DNA from: Spirochaetes bacterium RBG_16_49_21
GTDB taxonomy: Bacteria > Spirochaetota > UBA4802 > UBA5550
DNA length: 64,000 nt
Direction of reading: 5' to 3'
NCBI GenBank assembly: GCA_001829495.1
Contig: MIBJ01000041.1
Location: 1 to 64,000, forward strand
In this document: in pieces, positions 1-8,042 of the stretch
Layout of the letters: each line of letters begins with the position of its first letter
Numbering within the stretch: the stretch's first letter is position 1
Made by a program: the position numbers and the translations under genes
Notes under the pieces: model-generated
Told to the model about the DNA's origin: nothing
The model's database searches: none
The model's input: the letters and a program-made list of their open reading frames with translations, nothing else

Positions 1-14
1 ATGGAGGTAATCCT

Positions 15-1343
15 ATGCAATTTTCAGTCGCGTGCAGCTTTGATGACAGCCTGCTTGAAGGGCTTGCTCCCTATCCGGTTTATGAACTGTACGGAAAACT
101 GACATCGGATTATTTCGGCGGGGGAAGGCCGTCGTTCTATCTGCCGACGGTCGGGAAACATGAGCTGGCGGATTTTGTAAATAAGACGCATCAGAAGGGA
201 ATAGAATTCAATTATCTGCTGAATGCCTCCTCCATGGGGAACATGGAATACACTTCATACGGGCAGAGAGAGATCAACCGGCTCCTGGGGTGGCTCAATG
301 AAATCAATGTCGATTCCCTGACCGTGGCGAACGTGTTTTTTCTGAAGCTCATAAAAAAGCGCTGGCCGCGCTTCAAGGTGCGCGTGAGCTCTCACCGCTA
401 TACCGACAATCCGCGGAAAATACGATTCTGGAAGGATGCGGGAGCTGACTGCCTCGTCATATCCGAAGTGAACATCCACCGCGAGTTCAAAATCCTTGAG
501 GCCATGAGAGAGGCCGCCGGCGACGGCATGGAGCTCCAGCTTATCGTCAACAACTGGTGCAGGCAGGACTGCGCTATTGCCGGGAATCACGCGGTCGGAT
601 TATCGGTCGCCTCCCAAAAAAAATCAAAGGGGTTTCCGCTTGATTTCTGCTCGCTCTACTGCAACCATATGCGGCTCGACGAGCCGGTACATTATATTCG
701 CGCCAACTGGATCAGGCCCGAGGATATCCACATCTACGAAAAGCTCGGATACACCCGGTTCAAGATCGTCGAGCGGAATACGCCGACCGCGATTCTGCTC
801 GAGCGGGTCAAGGCGTATCATGACCGGAGATATGACGGAAATCTCCTCTATCTTTTTCAGAATTACGCGTATCCCCTGGATAAATTTTCCCTGCGGGATA
901 AAGACGCTTTTTCGCGCAAGCGCATGCTTAAATATTTTATCAAGCCCAAAGCGGTCAACCTCCTCAAGTTTTTAAAGGTCGTAAAATTCGGGGATAAGGG
1001 GAGCGTCCTGTTCCCCCTGCGGGGGAGCAATCCGGTCTATATCGACAACAGAAAACTGGACGGATTCATTGATCATTTTCTGAAAAACAGCTGTGCGTCC
1101 AAGGATTGCGACCGGTGCGGGTACTGCCACCGGTGGGCAAAGAAGGCCGTGAAGATCGATCCGGCCTGGAGGCAGGAGATGGGTCTGATATACGATGAGC
1201 TTCTGGACGAGATCTATTCCGGCGGGTTCTGGGAAGGATATCTCGACACGATAAAAAAGATGGCGTCGAACAAGAACGGCGAGGGGCGTGAGATATTCAG
1301 CGATATCAAGCATTTTGCCAGAATCCTCAAGGCCATGTCTTAG
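15..1343 (+). CDS. U32-family (UbiU/UbiV/peptidase U32-like) Fe-S protein
   Basis: A 442-residue protein of the collagenase-like U32 family. It has the family's barrel-like N-terminal half and a Cys set C182, C186, C212 and C216 (two CX3C pairs), placed like the 4Fe-4S ligands of UbiU/UbiV-type members. A second cluster near the C-terminus (C360, C365, C368, C371; CX4CX2CX2C) could bind another Fe-S centre. GGAGG lies just before the ATG. The stop is 18 nt from the cyclase gene, so the two are probably co-transcribed. Characterised U32 proteins (UbiU/UbiV, RlhA, TrhP) act in O2-independent hydroxylation; despite the family name, a protease role is doubtful. The substrate here is unknown. The position next to a triterpene cyclase suggests, as inference only, a role in triterpenoid or quinone chemistry. 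The upstream gene lies outside the window. Confidence 0.8.
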   Translation: MQFSVACSFDDSLLEGLAPYPVYELYGKLTSDYFGGGRPSFYLPTVGKHELADFVNKTHQKGIEFNYLLNASSMGNMEYTSYGQREINRLLGWLNEINVDSLTVANVFFLKLIKKRWPRFKVRVSSHRYTDNPRKIRFWKDAGADCLVISEVNIHREFKILEAMREAAGDGMELQLIVNNWCRQDCAIAGNHAVGLSVASQKKSKGFPLDFCSLYCNHMRLDEPVHYIRANWIRPEDIHIYEKLGYTRFKIVERNTPTAILLERVKAYHDRRYDGNLLYLFQNYAYPLDKFSLRDKDAFSRKRMLKYFIKPKAVNLLKFLKVVKFGDKGSVLFPLRGSNPVYIDNRKLDGFIDHFLKNSCASKDCDRCGYCHRWAKKAVKIDPAWRQEMGLIYDELLDEIYSGGFWEGYLDTIKKMASNKNGEGREIFSDIKHFARILKAMS

Positions 1344-1361
1344 GAGAAAAATCATGAACTC

Positions 1362-3386
1362 ATGTCCGACATGCTTGATAGGGGCGATGTTCAGATGCAG
1401 GGTCAGGGTATGAGCGCTGTTCAGGTAGAGCAGATCACCGGCTCCGACCGGAAGGAACTCGCGGCGGCAATGAAAAAGGGAGCCGACTTTCTGGCGTCCA
1501 TTCAGGAGGAAAGCGGATGCTGGAAGGGGGATTACGGAGGGCCGATGTTTTTGCTGCCGATGTATGTCGGAACCTGTTATATAACCGGCCAGGAGATGAG
1601 CGGCCGGGAGAGTGAGGGGTTCGTCAGATATTTTTTCAACGTGCAGAACGGCGACGGCAGTATCGGCCTGCACGCTGAAGATACCGGCTGCATGTTTACA
1701 ACGGTGCTCGGCTATGCCGCACTCAGGATGCTCGGCGTGAACCGCGGCGATCCGAAGATGAAGAGGATGAGAGAATGGATCGCGTTCAACGGAACAGCCT
1801 TGGGAGCGGCCAGCTGGGGAAAATTCTTCATGACGCTCCTTAACCTTCACCCCTATGAGGGTCTGAATCCTCTGCTGCCGGAGCTCTGGAGCTTGCCGTA
1901 TTGGCTGCCGTTCCATCCCGGCAGGCTCTGGTGTCATGCGCGCCAGGTGTATCTTCCCATGGCGTACCTTTACGGGATCAAGGCGCAGATCCCGGAAGAC
2001 AAGCTGATCCGCGAAATACGGCGGGATATCTATGATGCGGATTACAACACAATAGATTTTTCGAAAAACAGGAATACCGTTGCACGCACCGATAATTACG
2101 TTCCGTACAGCATGCTCTTAAAATTAATAAACAGGGTATTGATGTTTTGTGAAAAACATCATGTGAAGAAGTTCCGGAAGCGCTCGCTTGCCACGGTCCT
2201 GGATCATATACTGTTTGAGGACCGGGTGACCAATTATATCGACATCGGACCGGTCAACAGCATACTGAATAGCCTGGTGCACTATTTTATTGATGCGACC
2301 GGAGAGGATTTCAGGAAGAGCTTCACGGCGCTCAAGCTCTATCTGTGTGAAGGCCACGACGGCACGAAAATGAACGGCTATAATTCAACCGCGCTGTGGG
2401 ACACCGCTTTTTCCGTGCAGGCGATTTTTGCCGCCGGCCTTCAGGCTGGATATGAACAGTGCCTGAACAAGGCCTATGATTTTATCAGGAATAATCAGGT
2501 GATCGAAGACGTTCCGGATAATGAAAGGTATTACCGGCATACGTCGCGGGGAGGCTGGCCTTTCAGCGACAGGGATCACGGCTGGCCTATCTCCGATTGC
2601 ACGGCTGAGGGATACAAGGCGGAAAGGCTCATCGGGGACTCCTTTTCCGTAAAGGATCCGATTGATAGGTATCTGCGGTATGAGAGCGTGAGCCTCATCC
2701 TTTCATTACAAAACAGGGACGGGGGATGGGCCACGTATGAGAAGCGGCGCGCCGGCACGTGGCTTGAGCTGTTGAATCCCTCCAGCGTGTTCGGAGGGAT
2801 CATGGTTGATTATTCGTACGTGGAATGCTCCTCTTCCTGCATCCAGGCTCTTGCGGCCGCCAAGGCGGAGTTCTCCGGCGCCTTGAGAAAAAAAATCGAC
2901 CGGGCGCTTAAGCGGGGGGCGCGGTTCATTAAAAGCATGCAGCGGCCGGACGGCAGCTTTGAAGGCTCCTGGGCCGTGTGCTTTACCTATGGGACCTGGT
3001 TCGGCGTGTGGGGCCTGCTGGATGCAGGCGTTTCGCCGGATTCCCCCGAAATACGGAAGGCCGGTGAATTTTTAATCGAGCATCAAAACGAGGACGGAGG
3101 ATGGGGAGAGAGTTATCTCAGCTGCACGGAGCGGAGATGGGTATACCATTCTTCCAGCCAGGTCGTTAATACCTCCTGGGCGCTCATGACCCTGGTGCGG
3201 GCGGGTATGGGGAAGTCCGCCGCCGCGGAGGCGGCTGCCGGCTTCATACTGCGCCGGCAGATGGAAAACGGCGATTGGCCCCGGGAGTCGCTCGTGGGCG
3301 TGTTCAATAAAACGGCGCTCATAAATTACGAAAACTACCGCAGATATTTCCCGGTATGGGCGCTTGGGATATATTTGAACAATTAA
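1362..3386 (+). CDS. Oxidosqualene cyclase-type triterpene (sterol) cyclase
   Basis: A 674-residue prenyltransferase-fold (alpha/alpha barrel) cyclase with several QW-type repeats. The catalytic acid motif is SDCTAE with D412, as in eukaryotic and rare bacterial oxidosqualene cyclases. Squalene-hopene cyclases carry DxDD instead. Other OSC signatures are present: LWCHARQVYLPMAYLYG (H192), a Cys supporting the catalytic Asp (C489, YVECSS), FTYGTWFG, and GVFNKTALINYENY near the C-terminus (F648). By eye-alignment with human lanosterol synthase, the product-controlling positions are Y340, H406 and I410, the Tyr/His/Ile set of cycloartenol synthase rather than Thr/Cys/Val. The predicted substrate is 2,3-oxidosqualene and the product a protosterol-type or related triterpenol. 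No squalene synthase or epoxidase lies in the window. It is somewhat shorter than eukaryotic OSCs at the N-terminus. Start at ATG 1362, with AGGAG about 15 nt upstream. Confidence 0.9.
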   Translation: MSDMLDRGDVQMQGQGMSAVQVEQITGSDRKELAAAMKKGADFLASIQEESGCWKGDYGGPMFLLPMYVGTCYITGQEMSGRESEGFVRYFFNVQNGDGSIGLHAEDTGCMFTTVLGYAALRMLGVNRGDPKMKRMREWIAFNGTALGAASWGKFFMTLLNLHPYEGLNPLLPELWSLPYWLPFHPGRLWCHARQVYLPMAYLYGIKAQIPEDKLIREIRRDIYDADYNTIDFSKNRNTVARTDNYVPYSMLLKLINRVLMFCEKHHVKKFRKRSLATVLDHILFEDRVTNYIDIGPVNSILNSLVHYFIDATGEDFRKSFTALKLYLCEGHDGTKMNGYNSTALWDTAFSVQAIFAAGLQAGYEQCLNKAYDFIRNNQVIEDVPDNERYYRHTSRGGWPFSDRDHGWPISDCTAEGYKAERLIGDSFSVKDPIDRYLRYESVSLILSLQNRDGGWATYEKRRAGTWLELLNPSSVFGGIMVDYSYVECSSSCIQALAAAKAEFSGALRKKIDRALKRGARFIKSMQRPDGSFEGSWAVCFTYGTWFGVWGLLDAGVSPDSPEIRKAGEFLIEHQNEDGGWGESYLSCTERRWVYHSSSQVVNTSWALMTLVRAGMGKSAAAEAAAGFILRRQMENGDWPRESLVGVFNKTALINYENYRRYFPVWALGIYLNN

Positions 3387-3449
3387 ACAAATTGTTAATA
3401 TGTTAAAATAATTGTTGACAGTTGTTTTTTTTCTCTTAAGTTTTATACA

Positions 3450-5354
3450 ATGATTAAACACAGGGATGCCATACTAAACAGAATCAATTCACCGGCTGAT
3501 TTAAAAAATCTCAGGCTGGACGAACTGCTTGCCGTGAGCTCCGAGCTCCGGGATTTGATGATACATACCGTCTCGAGCAACGGGGGCCATCTCGCCTCAA
3601 GCCTCGGCGCGGTCGAGCTCACCATTGCGCTGCACCGGGTTTTCGACTCTCCGCGCGACAAGATCGTCTGGGACGTGGGCCATCAGAGCTATGCGCATAA
3701 GATCCTGACCGGCCGAAGGGGTGATTTCCACACCCTCCGCCTCTACAATGGGATTTCCGGATTTCCCGATCCCTTTGAGAGCCCTCATGACGCGTTTTCG
3801 GCCGGGCATGCGGGGAATTCGATCTCCGCTGCCTTGGGGATGGCCATGGCGCGCGACCTTGCCCGCAAGAGTTATAGGGTCGTGGCCGTAATCGGAGACG
3901 GCTCGCTCGGCTCCGGCATGGCACTTGAGGCCGTCAACCACGCGGGCCATGTGGGCACCGGGATGACGGTCGTTCTCAATGACAACGGCATGTCGATCTC
4001 GAAAAGTGTGGGATCAATATGCCGCATCCTCAACAAAATCCGGTCCGGTCGCGCGTTTGCGGCGATCAATGAAGAATGCAGCCGTCGAATGCCCGGCTTT
4101 TCCCTCGATAACCTGATGTGGGGCATCGGGAGCAGGATAAAAAACCGCTTGAATAAATTGATGACGCTCAATCTGGTGTGGGACGAGCTCGGCTTTGCCT
4201 ATTACGGTCCGGTTGACGGACATAATATCCGCGAGCTCGTCTCGGTCCTAGAGAAGGCGCGCGATAATCAATCCCGGCCGGCCATAGTCCATGTCATTAC
4301 TAAAAAGGGGAAGGGGTATGAGCCCGCAGAGCTTGACGCAGTAAGATTCCACGGCGTGTCGCCAAAGAAAAAAAATGCCGCCCTCTCTTACAGCCAGATA
4401 TTCTCAAAGACGGTCGTACGTTTGATGCAGGAAAATCCGAAGATTGTGGCGATAACCGCGGCCATGCTCGACGGGACCGGATTGAATGAAGCGGCTTTAA
4501 AATTTCCCGGCAGGGTCATCGACGTCGGGATATGCGAACAGCATGCGGTCACCCTTGCCGCTGGTCTCGCAACGCAGGGATTCATACCGATAGTCGCCAT
4601 TTATTCCACATTTTTACAGAGATCGTATGACCAGATCGTCAGCGATGTCTGCCTTCAGCAGCTGCCCGTGGTCTTCGCGATCGATCGCGCGGGGATCGTC
4701 GGCGACGATGGAAAGACTCATCAGGGCTCTTTAGACGTCTCCTATATGCGGAGCATCCCGCACATGGTCGTTTCCGCCCCGAAGGATGAAAACGAGTTCC
4801 AGCATTTATTGTACACCGCCGTCAACGCCGGCGTGCCCGTGTCGGTACGCTATCCGCGCGGATGCGGGCCGGGCGTTGCCCTTGAGCCGGACTTCGCCGA
4901 GCTGCCGGTCGGCAAGGGGGAGGTCCTTCGGTCAGGCGGCGATATCTCCCTGCTCGCCTTCGGCTCGACGGTACACCAGGCTCTTGCGGCCGCCGACAAG
5001 CTTGCCGGGATCGGCGTCGACTGCACGGTGGTGAACGCACGGTACGCCAAACCCCTTGACGAAGAGCTTATCATCGCAGCGGCGCAGAAGACCGAGAGGA
5101 TCGTCACGATCGAGGATAACACGGCCGCCGGGGGGTTCGGGAGCGCGGTCGCTGAGCTTGCGGCGCGAAAGAGCCTGTATCCGATAAAAATCGAATGCAT
5201 CGGGATTCCCGACCGGTTCATCGAACACGGACCTCAGGATTACCTCCGGTCGATGCTTGATCTCGATGCAGGCGGGATCATCCGCCGGATCAAACAGTCA
5301 TTCCCCGAGCTTATACTGAATGTATACGACCGGAAGATGGAGAATATAAGCTGA
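3450..5354 (+). CDS. dxs: 1-deoxy-D-xylulose-5-phosphate synthase
   Basis: A 634-residue thiamine-diphosphate enzyme that condenses pyruvate and glyceraldehyde-3-phosphate, the first step of the MEP pathway. Visible features are the N-terminal GGHLASSLG and WDVGHQ segments, the ThDP/Mg motif starting GDGSLGSG and ending NDNG, the pyrimidine-binding domain (GICEQHAVTLAAGLA) and a C-terminal transketolase domain. Length is normal for Dxs. The start matches the usual N-terminus (RINSPADLKNL), but no Shine-Dalgarno is visible; the upstream stretch is T-rich with TTGACA at 3415, so a short-leader or leaderless transcript is possible. The stop overlaps the start of the prenyl synthase gene (TGATG), implying translational coupling. 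Confidence 0.97.
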   Translation: MIKHRDAILNRINSPADLKNLRLDELLAVSSELRDLMIHTVSSNGGHLASSLGAVELTIALHRVFDSPRDKIVWDVGHQSYAHKILTGRRGDFHTLRLYNGISGFPDPFESPHDAFSAGHAGNSISAALGMAMARDLARKSYRVVAVIGDGSLGSGMALEAVNHAGHVGTGMTVVLNDNGMSISKSVGSICRILNKIRSGRAFAAINEECSRRMPGFSLDNLMWGIGSRIKNRLNKLMTLNLVWDELGFAYYGPVDGHNIRELVSVLEKARDNQSRPAIVHVITKKGKGYEPAELDAVRFHGVSPKKKNAALSYSQIFSKTVVRLMQENPKIVAITAAMLDGTGLNEAALKFPGRVIDVGICEQHAVTLAAGLATQGFIPIVAIYSTFLQRSYDQIVSDVCLQQLPVVFAIDRAGIVGDDGKTHQGSLDVSYMRSIPHMVVSAPKDENEFQHLLYTAVNAGVPVSVRYPRGCGPGVALEPDFAELPVGKGEVLRSGGDISLLAFGSTVHQALAAADKLAGIGVDCTVVNARYAKPLDEELIIAAAQKTERIVTIEDNTAAGGFGSAVAELAARKSLYPIKIECIGIPDRFIEHGPQDYLRSMLDLDAGGIIRRIKQSFPELILNVYDRKMENIS

Positions 5355-6379
5355 TGCAGACGCCCCATATATTGAATAAATACCGGTCGGCGATCGACGC
5401 GGAGCTTAAATCGCTGCTGGCGCCGTACCGGCTTCCGCTCTACGACATGATGCGGTACCATCTCGGCTGGATCGACGAGCGGGGGAAGGAGGTGGCTGAA
5501 ATCTCGGGAAAGGCCCTGCGGCCGACGCTCTGTCTCATGTCATGCGAGGCGGCGGGCCGCGACTATATGCCGGCGATGCCGGCCGCGGCCGCTGTTGAAT
5601 TGATTCATAACTTCTCCCTTATACACGACGACATTCAGGACGACGACGCGGAGCGCCGCCACCGTCCCACGGTATGGAAGGTATGGGGCAAGCCGCAGGC
5701 CATTAACGCGGGAAGCGCGATGTGCGTGCTGGCCGGCCTTTCGCTGAGCCGAGCACGGGATGACGGGCTTGATCTTGAAAAATACGAGCGCCTCCTGACT
5801 ATTCTTAATAGAGCCACGCTGAAGCTGATTGAAGGACAATATCTCGATATACAATACGAGCGCACCTTTGACATCGATGTAGATGATTATTTGACCATGA
5901 TTCGGGGGAAAACGGCGGCGCTGATATCCTGTTCCATGGAAACCGGCGCGCTTATCGGCACGGATGATCCCGTCAAAACAGAACAGTTCAGGGAGCTGGG
6001 GGAGAACCTCGGCATCGCATTCCAGATACGCGATGATATCCTCGGAATCTGGGGGGATGCGAAGGCGACCGGAAAACCGAAGGGGAGCGATATTAAGAGG
6101 AAGAAGAAAACGCTGCCGATCGTGTACGCGTTGTCAAGCGGCTCGGGCGGGGTGAAGGATACAATAGTCGAGATTTTTCAGAAGGATAATATCGGTGAAA
6201 ACGACGCAAAGACCGTGTTCGACCTTTTGTTTAAGGCGGACGCATACGCTCATGTCCAGGAGATGGTCCGGGATTATGGTGAAAAATCGGAGCGCCTTAT
6301 ACATGCCATAGGAATGGAGCAGCGCTGCATGGATAATTTTGAGCAGATCGTTGAATTCTTGACGGACAGGGATTATTAG
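5354..6379 (+). CDS. Trans-isoprenyl diphosphate synthase (FPP/GGPP synthase type)
   Basis: A 341-residue all-alpha polyprenyl synthetase. The first Asp-rich motif reads HDDIQDDDAERR and the second DDILGIWGD. These bind Mg-diphosphate and add IPP units to an allylic primer. The first motif lacks the two-residue insertion of typical bacterial IspA, and Phe lies five residues before it; both fit a farnesyl/geranylgeranyl enzyme of the archaeal-like kind. Chain length cannot be fixed by eye. The start codon overlaps the dxs stop, so expression is coupled to dxs. It would supply precursor for squalene, and hence for the cyclase two genes upstream, as well as for quinone or undecaprenyl chains. 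Confidence 0.92.
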   Translation: MQTPHILNKYRSAIDAELKSLLAPYRLPLYDMMRYHLGWIDERGKEVAEISGKALRPTLCLMSCEAAGRDYMPAMPAAAAVELIHNFSLIHDDIQDDDAERRHRPTVWKVWGKPQAINAGSAMCVLAGLSLSRARDDGLDLEKYERLLTILNRATLKLIEGQYLDIQYERTFDIDVDDYLTMIRGKTAALISCSMETGALIGTDDPVKTEQFRELGENLGIAFQIRDDILGIWGDAKATGKPKGSDIKRKKKTLPIVYALSSGSGGVKDTIVEIFQKDNIGENDAKTVFDLLFKADAYAHVQEMVRDYGEKSERLIHAIGMEQRCMDNFEQIVEFLTDRDY

Positions 6380-6430
6380 AGCGTATCCCAAAACCGGGGA
6401 AACACCCGTACACGGTTCGCAGGAGCAGCC

Positions 6431-7477
6431 ATGAATAAAGACAAAGCCGAAACAAACAGACTTAAGAAACGCAAAACAGAGCATATTGAAATATCGTTAC
6501 GCAAAGACGTGGAATTCAAAAGCGTGTCCGCGGGGTTCGAGAATTATGATTTCATTCATGAGGCCTTGCCCGAGATCGACCTGGATGAGGTCGATTGTTC
6601 GATAACTTTTTTCGGTAAACCGCTGGCCGCACCGCTCCTCATCTCTTCAATGGTGGGGGGTGTGGAAGAAGCCTCGCGCATCAATCGGAACCTGGCGGAG
6701 GCGGCCCAGTTCTTGGGGCTGGCCATGGGAGTGGGCTCCCAGAGATGCGCCATTGAAAATCCGGCTGCGGCAGCGACCTTCCGGGTAAGGGATAGTGCGC
6801 CGGATATTATGCTCTGCGCAAATCTCGGCGCGGTACAGCTCAACTACGGGTTCGGGATCGATGAATGCCGGAGGGCGGTGGAGATGATCGAAGCCGATGC
6901 CCTTATCCTCCACCTCAACCCGCTTCAGGAGGCGCTCCAGCCGGAAGGGGACACGCGGTTTTCCGGACTCCTCGGCAAGATTGAATCCGTATGCCGAAAG
7001 CTTACCGTCCCGGTGATCGTCAAGGAGGTCTGCTTCGGGATATCCGAATCAGTCGCCCGGAAGCTCGCCGATGCCGGCGCACGCTGCATCGACGTGGCGG
7101 GCGCCGGCGGAACCTGCTGGAGCGAGATTGAAAAATACCGGTCGGAATCGGATCTGCGTTACCGGATCGCGGAGTCGTTCAGCTCCTGGGGCATTCCAAC
7201 CGCCGAATCGATACAGATGGCCCGGCGGGGGGCGCCGGAGCTGCCGGTTATTGCGAGCGGCGGGATAAGGAGCGGCATCGACGTTGCCAAGGCAATAGCC
7301 CTCGGCGCGCACGCCGCGGGCATAGCCCTTCCGCTTCTCAATGCGGCGTGCGAATCATCCGAATCGGTGATCACGGCCCTTTCAGTCATGATACAGGTGC
7401 TCAGGACGGCAATGTTCTCCGTAGGGGCGCCGGACATACGTTCATTGAAGAGCAGGGCATTGTGCAAAAAAATTTAA
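6431..7477 (+). CDS. fni: Type 2 isopentenyl-diphosphate delta-isomerase
   Basis: A 348-residue FMN- and NADPH-dependent TIM-barrel enzyme that interconverts IPP and DMAPP. Family signatures seen are RKTEHIEI near the N-terminus, SSMVGG, GVGSQRCAIENP and LHLNPLQEALQPEGD (the catalytic Gln region), the phosphate-binding segment IDVAGAGGTCW, and a C-terminal ASGGIRSG flavin-binding loop. The start follows AGGAG. In MEP-pathway organisms an IPP isomerase balances the IPP/DMAPP ratio delivered by IspH. Its placement beside dxs, the prenyl synthase and dxr supports a dedicated isoprenoid operon. Confidence 0.95.
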   Translation: MNKDKAETNRLKKRKTEHIEISLRKDVEFKSVSAGFENYDFIHEALPEIDLDEVDCSITFFGKPLAAPLLISSMVGGVEEASRINRNLAEAAQFLGLAMGVGSQRCAIENPAAAATFRVRDSAPDIMLCANLGAVQLNYGFGIDECRRAVEMIEADALILHLNPLQEALQPEGDTRFSGLLGKIESVCRKLTVPVIVKEVCFGISESVARKLADAGARCIDVAGAGGTCWSEIEKYRSESDLRYRIAESFSSWGIPTAESIQMARRGAPELPVIASGGIRSGIDVAKAIALGAHAAGIALPLLNAACESSESVITALSVMIQVLRTAMFSVGAPDIRSLKSRALCKKI

Positions 7478-7492
7478 AGGGATGATACGGCC

Positions 7493-8035
7493 ATGAGACT
7501 GTCTCCGGCAGCTATCTTTAAAGATCGCGCCCGCTTCAAACGAAAATCCGCGACCAACGAGGAGCGGTTTTCCCGCATTCATCCGTCGCAGAGGGTTCTG
7601 CTCCTCTCGCACTGCCTCCGGTCGAGCAAGGGCTGCAAGGCGAAAATTGAACCGTGGGGGGTGGATTGCGTGGGATGCAATCCGTCATGCCAGGTCAATC
7701 GATTGAAGAAAACGGCGCTCGATTCCGGTTATAAAGCGGTCTGTGTTGCGCCCGGAGGATCGCTGGCCCTGAAATTCGTCAAGGAGAACAATCCGCTGGG
7801 AATCGTGGCGGTCGCCTGCCGAAAAGAGCTTGAAGAGGGAATGGAGAATGTGCAGAAGCTGATCAAGAAGAAGAGCGGCCCGGCTCCGGCGATCGTGATA
7901 ATCCCCCTCACCAAAGACGGGTGCGTTGACACGGAAGTCAATATTGAGGCAGCGGTCAGCAAGATATCGCTCGGATGTGAATCCGGAATCAATGATTGCA
8001 ATGAGAGGCTGTGTAAAAACCCCGCCTTAAAATAG
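7493..8035 (+). CDS. DUF116-family cysteine-rich protein
   Basis: A 180-residue protein of the DUF116 type, recognised by LLLSHCLRSSKGC followed by a CVGCNPSC cluster. The cysteines are C41, C48, C59, C62 and C66, and look like a metal or Fe-S ligand set. A Rossmann-like part follows (VCVAPGGSLALKFV, GIVAVACRKEL). The function of DUF116 proteins is not known to me. It lies 15 nt after fni and 7 nt before dxr on the same strand, so it is almost certainly part of the isoprenoid transcript. A redox or Fe-S support role for this pathway is inference only. Confidence 0.8.
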   Translation: MRLSPAAIFKDRARFKRKSATNEERFSRIHPSQRVLLLSHCLRSSKGCKAKIEPWGVDCVGCNPSCQVNRLKKTALDSGYKAVCVAPGGSLALKFVKENNPLGIVAVACRKELEEGMENVQKLIKKKSGPAPAIVIIPLTKDGCVDTEVNIEAAVSKISLGCESGINDCNERLCKNPALK

Positions 8036-8042
8036 GAGTTTC

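Noticed and set aside
1-14. End of an upstream gene
   Set aside because: Only 14 nt precede the U32 start. They contain the GGAGG ribosome site, and nothing else can be inferred.
972-1937. 321-aa ORF on the - strand
   Set aside because: Shadow across the U32 and cyclase genes, with no domain.
1362-3386. Squalene-hopene cyclase annotation
   Set aside because: No DxDD motif is present. DCTAE, YVECSS and the FNKTALINY end match oxidosqualene cyclases.
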